Below are positions 54,331-64,000 of a DNA stretch of 64,000 bases, piece after piece (the stretch's first letter is position 1; the number at the start of each line of letters is the position of its first letter). The translations under genes and the position numbers were made by a program. The stretch comes from Pratylenchus scribneri (taxonomy: Eukaryota > Nematoda > Chromadorea > Rhabditida > Pratylenchidae): NCBI GenBank assembly GCA_030063045.1, contig JAQSEB010000020.1, positions 3,224,001-3,288,000 on the forward strand, in the 5' to 3' direction. The notes under the pieces are model-generated. The model had not been told where the DNA came from and ran no database searches. It was given only the letters and a program-made list of their open reading frames with translations.

Positions 54331-56759
54331 TTATTTATGCACCGAAGGCTGATTTTGGATTTGTTTTGTTTGGCACAAAAGAAGAGAGGAGAGGAATAGA
54401 AGAATTAATGGATTATTATTGATTGATGACTTTTGATCATTTTCTTCTTTTTTTTTGTTCCAACCTACATATATTTTACCCATTTTGCAGTTGAATGAAT
54501 GTTTAATTTTTTTTGTCTCCACATCGGATCCTCCTCCTCACCTAAATCCATCTTTTCTTCTCTATAAAATCCAATCCCAACATGAATATCCAATTCAATC
54601 ATCATTTTATGTGGTGTTGTCTATTTTTCGTTAAATAAATATTTAAATTAATGCGCACGAATATTTAATTTTAATTGACTAAAAACTTAATAAAAAAAAC
54701 CTGAATTTCTTTTCAATAATTTGCTGGGAAAAATTAGTGTTAGGATAACGCATTTCACCGGTAAGGTTGGTTTAAAACACTTATCTAAACTGGTTAGGAG
54801 ATTAAACCGAAAAACCAATGATATTTTCGGATTTAGCATATTTCAAAACCTTAAAACCGGTTTCAAACCCAAAAATTTAAATTAGCAATTACAATTATCT
54901 GATTTAATTAAATGTTTTTTGACGAAAGAAACGTGCAAATGGGAAAAGGCATGAAAATTTTTGAAGAAAATGAAAGGATAATGAACAAATTTGAGTTCTA
55001 CGCAATTTATTTACAATTTGGCTTGCTGCCTGATAATAGTCCCAGTCAAAAGTACGAAAGTTGCGCGATGATTTATTTGTTGAAAAATAGAAATGTGATA
55101 GACAAAATTAACGAAGTAGGTAATAAAAATGAGTGAAAAATGAAATCAAAAAATTATGAGTCTGGTCGCCGGGAGGCAATTTTATTTTATTGTTTATTTT
55201 CATTAATTCTCGAGAGCATTTCATTTTCATTTGTTGATGATGACGACAATCCCGGGAAATCATAAAAATGGGTGTGCCCAATTTCAATTATTCTCCTTAT
55301 TCAATTTATCATTAATTTGTAATTTCAATAAATTTCCCCATCTTTTATTCCAAAATTACCTCCTTTTTTGATTATGTTGATTCGGAGAATTTACATTTTT
55401 TTTCGATGAATGATTTTGTTCTGAACAATGAACTCTAATTCTTTTACATAGTAATAAATTAGTCTTTCTTAAATAAAATCACTGATAATTAATCAGTAAT
55501 CACCTAAAACTAAAATTATTTGATCCATTCTCAATTAAAATCTATTTTTGCCCTTGAACTCTGATATTTTGGTTGAGCATTAAATCCAACCCTTTTGCAG
55601 AAAAATAATTCCCCCTAATTTTCCAATTGATAAAAAATAAATTTATAAATTATGAGTTTACCGTTTACCGCCGCACTGATTCCCATTTAATTGAAAACAA
55701 TTCCTCCAAAACGGAAATAAATTCCGATTCTCCTTTTGCCTCTAGCTTCGATGAATTAGATTTAATTTAGTAAATTAAAAATAAAGAATATCTTTCATTT
55801 TGTTGTTTTAGTATTTTTAAACTCCTTTTTATTCCATTTTTATCCACCCAAATAATGGGCTCAATGGGCCATTTCCTCAATTTATTCACATTTAAATATT
55901 TGTGCCGGCCAACCAACACCACCCTTTCGGCCCATAAATTTAAGCCCAAAAGGGATTTGTGAGTGCTGGTTTCCATTTCTGCCACAATTTTTGGGAAAAA
56001 TGAAGGCTGAAGGGTGGTTGGGGCCATTGTCGGTCGAGATAAATGAATGGGGCCGCCGGCTTTTGGTCCCAAATGGCCAAAGGGAGGACCAATGGAGCGG
56101 CTGACCGGTCCCACATCTGTCTCTACCAAAAATCTTTCCATCCATTTTGGTGGGCACTTTTGCCGTTATTGGGCATTTGCCCTTTAAAATCTGCACTTAA
56201 ATTCCCCACTTCTATTATAATACTTAACAAATTTAAATATGTGAGCACAAATAATAGTGAGAGGATTATAATTTAATGTTTATTTCCAAAATAAATTATA
56301 TTAATTCGACCCAAATTTTATGCAATTAGGTATATTTAATTAAAAAACCTTTTTATAAAATTTATAAAATAAAAACCAAAAATAAAGTTTGAGACATTCT
56401 TGACCGACTCCAACCCAATTCAACCCTTGCAACGGTAAATGATAATAACTCTTTCTCAATTTATTTGTTGGTTTTGCCCTGCTGGTTTGTTGGGGGAAAG
56501 GGCGCCATTCATTGAATGTCACGTTGGATTCTGAATATTTGTTTGATTATATAGGAATAGGATGTAGGAATTTGCCTGGGGAAAAGTTGATGGGAAGCAA
56601 ATTGGGGAAATCAAAGGAAAAGAAAAGGAGGCGAAATTATGTTTCCTCAAATCTTTTCATCTTAATTTATTATTAATTTTTTTTAACATAAATAATTTGC
56701 CACCACATTTTATTTATTTTAATTTTTTCTTTTCAATTTTTAGATTTATTTCCCAAGAA
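54331..56759. other. Intergenic region between let-92 and MAGI genes
   Basis: AT-rich with a GC-richer patch at 55960-56150 (CCGCCGGCTTTTGGTCCC). Several short open frames, none with a recognisable product. Contains the let-92 3' UTR and the MAGI upstream region. Confidence 0.35.
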
Positions 56760-59700
56760 ATGTCCGAGCAAAATGAAATAATGTCAATAAATGTCAATGA
56801 ATTTCCAGTAATTTTTGAGGAGGAAGAAGAGGAGGAAAATTATGCCTGGCAAAATTTTTATTATTCCAATTCAAATGAAGAAATGCTACCAGCAGATTGG
56901 CCGAATGAACTGGCAACAATAACATTCGAACCACCAAAAATTTGTAAAAATTTTGCAAAAAAAATATTTTACATAATTTAAAAATATTAAAAGAAGCCTA
57001 AATATTTTTTTTGTTGATTCATCAATTTTAAAGTAGAAATCTTTTGGTCCATTTTCCAAAAAAATTCAATGGGAAAAAATAAAAATATTGAAGAAGCTGA
57101 TGAGATGATTTTTTGGGAAGGATGGAAAAAGGTAGAGGATTTGGATGAATCATTTCTGCCAGCAAAAAATGTAAAATTTATTCTTAAGTACAAAATCATT
57201 GGCCAATTCCAATTCTACTGTATAAATTTTTCCCATTATTTTGGCAGAATATTTAACCATTAAAAATGTCCTCTTGGTCATTGAAAATGATAATCACTAA
57301 AAATGGTATTTATCCATATTTTAATATTTTAAATAAATTGAAAAAATAAATTTAATGTTATTTATTTTAATTATTTTTTAGACACAACACTTCCATTGGA
57401 TTCGGCCTCAGGCGAAAATCATCATTTTGCCTCGGATCCTCGTCTTGAACATATTCCCGCAGGCAAATTCCTCAAATTGTTGGAAAATGGAACATTGGTG
57501 GAATGCAGCGAATTTCGAGGTGGGTAAAGGAAGGGAAATTTTTTGAAAAATATTTTTAAAATTTCAAATAAAAAATTTTAATCATCGGAACGGAAGTTTA
57601 AGTTTAATTTAATTTCCTCGTCCATTTTCTCTCATCAATTCAGAATTTTTCTATTAAAAAATGTCCAAATTTAAATTGGATCTCCTTCTCTTCCCCTTCC
57701 TCTTTTTACTTCCCTATCTATCCATTTATTTTTGCCGGAAAGAAAAACAAATTCGATTTGAGTGACGGCAAAGCGAAATTAGCTTTTCCAAACTATTTCC
57801 GCATTTTCCTCTATTGTTGTTGTCCACCACCCTCAACCCTCATAAAAGGTCCATTGCACAAAATTACTCACAAGAAATGTCCAATAAACATGGAAATATT
57901 CTTTTTGTACCTCAAATTAAAGAATAAGCTTTTCTCGCTTTCGAATGAATTTTGCAGGCCAAATCAATTTTTCACGCAATATTAGCTTTAAGTTTAGTTT
58001 ATTAACATTTAGAGCCTCTTGTTGATTTAAAAGAGAAAGAATTATTGAATTTGATTGGAAAGCTAAAAAGGAAACAAAAGCAGACATAATCGGGCAGTTT
58101 TCATATTTCTGGCCATAACATTGTGGCCAATTATATTTTGATTAATCTTTTTTATAGCTAGAAATATTATTGAGATATTGGCCAATGCGCAAATTCGAGT
58201 AGCCTTTTTCCACAATAATTTTTGCTATCCAATTTTCTCTTTTTCTCCATCAATGAATGTGGCCTTATTTCCCACTCCCTCATTTCTCGGAGGTCAGATT
58301 TCTTCTTCCGTTTACCCCTTCCAATTCTCCCCTAATTTTCGTCCATTGGCATTCCATTTCCATCCACTTCCACATTCATTTTGGTCCTTCTTTCCAATGG
58401 AAAGTGGTTGGGGATTGAATTGGATCCGGTCCAATGGGAATGAATGACCTTCGGCCCTCTTCAACCCATCGTACCCTCCCTCCATCCCACCTGCTGGCCT
58501 TTTTGCCTTCTAAAAGGGCCCGGGGATAAATAATTGCAATTTTCTGTGCCCACTTTTCTCCCATTTCACCTTCACTCAAACAAATCAATGCCAAATGGTC
58601 GTCGCGGTGGTCATTCATTCATTTCATTCATTGGGCAAAAGTAATTTTCCAATTTTAACTCCATTTTTTCAAATATATGGCCGGACTATCAAATTAAAAT
58701 ATTCCACAAAATACCAATTCAATTTTGTACAAAAAAAAAAATTGAAAATTGGCAAAATTCCAAAAACTAAAATTGTCATCGGCCCTCTACCCTTCAATTC
58801 GTACAATTTTATAGCCAAAATTCATTCTTAATATTCACATTTGTCCTCCTTCCGCCACCTTTCTTTGGCTTTGACCTTCCGCCGGAATAATAATCGGCGA
58901 TGGTGCGCACCATTTCCTCCTTCATTCTCCGTTCATCATCCATCGATTCATTCAATCCAAATCATCTTCGATGGGTCATCCCCCCATTTCCTCATTGCCA
59001 TTCGCTTTCCATTGCCCTTCAATATTTTTAATTCCAAATTCATTCTTCTTCATTTTTCCCCCTTCCAATTTTGCCCTTCGTCCATTGGAAGAAGGGGACA
59101 AAGATGATGGCCAAACGGACGGCCTTCGGCGGAGGGCTTTTGGCCATCATCATCAAAAGGGAAGGGACGATGGATGAGCAATGCGATGTGATGGATGAAC
59201 GGGGTCACCGATGATGGTTGGCCAACAAAACAAATAATAAAAAGCAAAGAGTAAGGTGGATGGATGATGAAAGGGCGAATTGGCCATATGGAAGGAAGGA
59301 TTGGCCAAATGAAATAATCAATTTTATTCAATTCATTCAACCACCTTCAAAACACCACTTTAAAAGCAAAGCAGGGAATGTTTAGAGCCAATCATTTTTA
59401 TGTTTGAATGAATAATTCATTTATTTTGGCTCCATTTAATGCCTTTTTAATGCCATTAAACCCTTCCACCAATATGTAAATCAAAGCATCCAATTTTGTT
59501 TCGACTGCCAATATTCCATCCAACTTTTTCTAATAAGGTTCCACCTTCTTCTCCTCCCATTTTCACTTCATTTCCCCGCTTTTTCCCAATAATAATTGGG
59601 CCTCCCTTCCCTATCTACTCAAGTCATCCCCTCCAACCACCATTGGTTGTGTTGGATTGGCTGATGATAATGGTAATGGGGAGGAAAAGCATCGACAACT

Positions 59701-62700
59701 TTTTTTGCACGCGATTTCTCCATTTTATTTACTACTACATATTTTCCATCCTCTCTTTAATGCTTATTTTATTCGATTCTGTTCCGGATTCAACTAAAAA
59801 TTTATCTTATTTAAAGAATTCCTTGGTAAATTAAAATAAAATTAGCTAATAAAGGATTCTCTCATTAGCCAATTTTCTAATAGGATGAATGCGCATTTTT
59901 CCATTTTAATTAATTTCCAAATTCTATACTTAAACATGTTAGCATTTGCAAGCATTTTTTCACTTAAAAATTATGCATCCCTTTCCTTCATCATTATTCC
60001 CACGCCCAAATCCATTTTCATCCTAACAATTCCATCCAAAATATCCCCCCCCCCCCCCTTTGTTGCTGCTTTTCGTTGTAATATGATTCGTTGCGCACGC
60101 GCCAATCCATCCAAAAAGAAGTGCCCTTGAGCGGCCGGACAAAACCTTTGTAGCCATTATTGTGGGCAAATTGACCACCATTCAATCTATTCATTGTGAT
60201 TTTACCTGAAAAATCGTGATCAAAATATAACTCTGTCCCTCTATAATTGAAAAGCATACCCGAATAATTTTTTAACGATGAATTTTCAAAATTGAATTAA
60301 TTAATTTATTAATTATTTCCTCATAGCGATATTAATATATTCTTCTAAATTTCCATTTTTCTTGACCCTTAATTTGTTCTTAATTAATTGTATATTCGAC
60401 ATAATTTTTGGCATTTATCTAAATCCATTTTTGATTTAATTTTCTAAGTATATTCGATTTAAAAATTCAAAAATAAAGAATAATATTGCCTCAAGGGAAA
60501 TTTACCTTTATCCTTTGTGATGAGAAAAGGGAAAATATTTTTAACCGAGGCGATGACCGACGACCTCACAAAATAAGCCCCTCAACTATTTGAATCATCC
60601 CTTCGAGGGTAACACCCAATCCTCCTTTTCTTCCATCGATGACCACCGACGACGACGACTAGCCAGTTCGGCGTCCTTCCATCCATTTTCCCCCACTGCT
60701 TTTGGGCTTCATCCTCGTCCATTCCTTGTGCCCATCCATCGCTTCAACCCCTAATCAACCCTCCTAAAATCCCGTCCACCTCCTCAATTCCCCGTCCATC
60801 CATTCCCCCTGGGGGGCGAGCCATCGCGGACCAATCAATTTCTCCCACCCCCGACCGATCCAAGACAAATCCATTCTTAACCTATGGAACAACCCACCAG
60901 CCGAATTCCACCACCCAAAATTCTTACATCTCCGCAAAAATCTTTGTTCCCTCCCCCCTTTTGATGAATTTGTTGCCGCTTCAATTGCTTCTTAATTGAG
61001 CAAATTTCAAATAAAAATCCTCGAAAATTGCTTCAAATTGATCGAATTGATTTAATTTATTCTTAAATTTTAGATAATTCTAAAAATAAAAAAAATAATT
61101 AAAATTAACCCTGGGGGCATTAATACCTATTTAATTTTAATATTACCCTGAGGGTATTTACTATTTAATTTCTTTAAAATTTAATTTCGAATAATTCACA
61201 CTACCTTTGGCTTATTTAATTATTTAATGGAATTTATTCAATCAGCAATTTTAGCTTACCGTTCCCTCCTCTTCTTCTCATTAATGAATACTGTCAAAGT
61301 ATGCTCTCCAGCTAATTATCCCTTCAGTAAATTCCCTCCTTTCCTTTCCCATTCAAAATGTCCCACAAATATAATTGGCCTTGGCCCACCTTGCCATATA
61401 CCCAATACCCCACCTTTTGCCAGGAGCGCACTTTGCCGCCAATGCCGCCCTCCATTCACCCAATATTTTCGTCCCAAATCCATTCAAAAACCGCGTCCAT
61501 TCCCTCTTATTTTTCCCATTCTCCTCTGCTGGACCCAGCCAAACACCCATTTTGCGTTCATCCCATAAACAAATATATGCAAAGGAGGGGGGGGGGCGCA
61601 CAAAAAATATATTTTTATGAATGTCATTTTCGTCCATTCCATTCACATATTTTGTTCAATATGTTTTTCGTATTGATTTTTTCAACAACAATTCTTTTCT
61701 TCTTATTTTCAACAAGTGGTTAATGAATTGAAATCGAGAAAAGGCAGAAATGCCTTTTGGCACAATTTACAAAGTTAAATTGGTTTCCTCTTTTTAAATT
61801 GCTATATATGGAAGCAAGGCACTTTTTTGAATTTTTTGGGATAGGCCTCGCTTTAAGGTCCAAATATTTCCTTTTAATATAATTTTTGCACAGACAATTT
61901 TATATTTATTATAATTATTCAAATTTAATCGATTAATAATTTTTAAAAATTATTAATTCATAATCCACTCATTACAATCAATTAATATTCCCCCATCAAA
62001 AATATATTAAAAATTGATCAACGATCGGTGAAACATTAAAATGGCCTTTTCCCCAAAAAAAGAGCGCAAAATTCTTCTCATTCCTTTCCCCCAAAAATTC
62101 CGCTCATAATTTTCCCTTTTTGTCTTTTGCCGCTCCCCGAAAAGTTGAAAGGGGCCGCCAAACTGTAAATTTTATTCGGGGCCACTACATTAACAAATTC
62201 TTATCATTTTTCACAATTTATTGGTAGTCAATAATCTGGTCAGGAAATGTGAAATTTATTTTCAGCCACTGGCGCTGATAAATTTATTAAAAATTCAATA
62301 AATTAATTCTCTCATTTTCCAAATTTTAAATTCGCATCAAATTTAATAATTAATTTTTTAAATTTTTTCAGGCCATTTCTACGCCCTACAAAATCCATCA
62401 TTAATAAATTCCAACGGCAATAATAATAATAAATTATCGGCTGAACATTTAAATATGGTCATTGGCAGCCAACAAAATAATTCCTCAAATTCAACCATTA
62501 CCACCGGCCGTCCTTTGCCACCAAATTGGGAAATTTCTTACACCGAAAATGGCGAAAAATATTTTATTGAGTCCGATTTTTTTATTAAATTTGATTAAAT
62601 TATGAATTTCTTTAATTTATGAAAATATTTTAAACATTTTTTCCGACTTTATTCCCTAAATTTATGAGACTTTATAATTTATGAAAATAATTTATAACTC

Positions 62701-62915
62701 TTTTTTAATTTTTTCGCCTTTTAAAATATATAAATATTAACTTATTGATTAATATTTGCCAATTTTAGCCATAACACCGGCTCAACAACTTGGGATGATC
62801 CAAGGGAAACAATGGTCCAATTTGGTGGGCTGCTGGATGATACGGTGGGCGGCGATGATTTGCCCCAAGGCTGGGAAAGGGTCGACGATCCAACACATGG
62901 CACATTTTATGTCGA
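56760..62915 (+). CDS. magi-1: MAGI-family scaffold (guanylate-kinase-like plus WW domains), partial at right edge
   Basis: MAGI proteins are cell-junction and synaptic scaffolds with a catalytically dead guanylate kinase, two WW domains and several PDZ domains. Exons: 56760-56943 (MSEQNEIMSINVNEFPVIFE, acidic run, ending EPPKI), 57382-57518 (TTLPLDSASGENHHF, then KFLKLLENGTLVECSEFRG), 62372-62570 and 62769-62915. The second exon aligns with the end of the MAGI GK domain (TTRPPREGE.., FLxLEKSGTLLEVGTYEG, with HFYALQNP in place of NYYGTPKP). WW1 is [20 protein letters not shown] and NTGSTTWDDP; WW2 begins LPQGWERVDDPTHGTFYV and is cut by an intron whose next exon is beyond the window. No PDZ domain precedes the GK, unlike vertebrate MAGI. 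A 4.85 kb intron (57519-62371) is far larger than others here. The exact start is inferred from splice phase. Confidence 0.82.
57519..62371 (+). other. Long MAGI intron with GC-rich islands
   Basis: 4.85 kb intron. It holds GC-richer, pyrimidine-biased islands (about 58200-58600, 58830-59200, 60550-60960, 61350-61600), a 14-C tract at 60045-60058 and a 10-G tract at 61587-61596. A minus-strand open frame at 60018-60257 (GTELYFDHDFSGKITMNRLN, then GFVRPLKGTSFWMDW) looks protein-like but has no assignable family. No complete nested gene was found. Confidence 0.4.
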
Positions 62916-64000
62916 GTCAGTTTCCTACGATAATTATAAAAAGTTTAAATTATTTTATAATATTTTAAAAATTAAGACAGATTTTTAATTATTTATGAAT
63001 TACTCTGAAAATTATAGCATTTTAAACATTAATTATTTTGGCAATAATTTTACTGACTTTTGGATTTTATAAATGAAATTTGAATGGGACTTAAATTTTA
63101 TGTGAATTTGCCAATTTGTCGCGCGAATTTGATTCATTAATGGGCGCTTTGATGGGATTGGCACAAAATGTTCCATAATTGGATTGATGGAATTGGGCGG
63201 AAATTCCTCTATGAGAAAGTCGCATTTCCCACTAAAAATAAATTTTTGGGTTGATTAGATTTATTAAATGGAATTGGGATGAAGCTTTTTCATGGAAGGA
63301 ATTTAAATGCGAATTAAAAACACTTAAATCCGTAATTTAAATTTAAATTTTGTTTCATTGTAATTCGAATGCCATTATTTTTAAATAATTTTTAAGACCA
63401 TTTTCCGTAATTAATTTGCATAATTTTTGATACATTTAAACTGAATAAAAATATGTTGTATATTTTTTCTTCCAAATGTCATATTTTTTACGGAAAAAAA
63501 ACAAACCAATCCCTTTTCCCTTCTATGCTTTTTCCCAATCCTCTCCCGAATAAATTTATTCTTCACCCCAACAAATTCCATTCCATCCATTCTTGTTGTG
63601 GACTTTTTCATCAGATTAGGCGCGAGAAGCCCCCTTCCCCCTTCCATTCTTCCCTGCATTCACATTTTGGCGAGATTTAGGCTTTAGGGGGGACTTTGGG
63701 CCATTCGTGGCTAAAAGCATTCAGCGCCTCCCCCCCCCCCCCCCCCCCCCCCAGCGCCTTTCCCGCAAAGGAGAGGAAAGGGGACGAAATCGACTGAAAA
63801 TTAGGGGCGACAACAACCGAAGGCCCTTCCCCCGAGCAAATCCATTCACCGCATCCAAATCCAATGCCAAAGTCCATTATTCGCACAAAATCCATCCAAC
63901 AAATTCCAAACCCCTTTCCACCGCCATTCATTCATTCTTCGAGGATGCGACCACCACAAATCCTCGGAATAAAAGGACCGAGGCGAAACTTGGAAATGGA
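62916..64000 (+). other. MAGI intron sequence to right edge
   Basis: No further WW2 or PDZ exon was found. Contains a run of 23 C at 63730-63752 within a GC-richer stretch (63590-64000). Confidence 0.4.

Noticed and set aside
54912..55136. 74-codon plus-strand frame after let-92
   Set aside because: Short, AT-rich, no domain and no splice support.
55767..56196. Minus-strand frames of 104-124 codons
   Set aside because: Overlapping frames of equal quality in a GC-richer patch, with no recognisable product.
58376..59340. Open frames in the long MAGI intron
   Set aside because: Low-complexity, pyrimidine-biased sequence; no conserved motif seen on either strand.
60018..60257. 79-codon minus-strand frame within the MAGI intron
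   Set aside because: Protein-like stretch, briefly considered as a galectin- or transposon-derived exon, but no family features could be confirmed.

Overview
The window is nuclear DNA from a nematode. It is about 70% AT, with many 40-60 bp introns, closely spaced same-strand genes and recognisably nematode gene families (an FMRFamide-receptor-like GPCR, ShKT domains, an expanded-type F-box protein). The F-box family and the base composition would suit a plant-parasitic tylenchid such as a cyst or root-knot nematode, but that placement is inference. Most genes were assembled by hand across short introns, so exon edges are good to a few bases where motifs constrain them and are looser elsewhere.

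Left part (1-14.2 kb): the 5' part of an ERH gene (partial at the left edge) and a CHCHD2/10 (har-1-like) gene lie on the minus strand. A 1.5 kb inverted-repeat element follows. Then five plus-strand housekeeping genes: BuGZ/ZNF207, ALKBH6, DHX35, RCC1L and RidA. ALKBH6 to RidA are only 150-225 bp apart, which suggests a nematode operon linking RNA processing, mitochondrial ribosome assembly and imine detoxification. A tRNA-Ser(GCT) gene sits inside a DHX35 intron and a decayed tRNA-Ser inside an RCC1L intron.

Middle (14.7-34 kb): a LAMP-like membrane glycoprotein (minus); a large foldback element with telomere-like internal repeats; a calponin-homology protein; an F-box protein whose 5' end is out of frame; an unrecognised single-pass membrane protein with a PPxY tail (minus); and, divergent from it, a class-XVIII-like myosin that lacks almost all of the motor. 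The myosin introns carry a tRNA-Glu(TTC) gene and a 635 bp hAT-type element with a perfect 8 bp target-site duplication. A secreted orphan protein and a seven-helix receptor follow on the minus strand.

Right part (34-64 kb): a sparse region with secreted, apparently lineage-restricted proteins (a coiled-coil protein ending in two ShKT domains; an orphan with a Gly-His run), a single-LIM-domain protein, and four copies of a ~300 bp dispersed repeat that I do not recognise. After a 4.6 kb gene-free stretch come the PP2A catalytic subunit (let-92) with an unusual Asn/Thr-rich N-terminus, and the 5' part of a MAGI scaffold gene (decayed guanylate-kinase-like region plus WW domains) that runs off the right edge.

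GC-AG introns recur in at least four genes, which helps explain why several of these genes are hard to see as simple ORFs.
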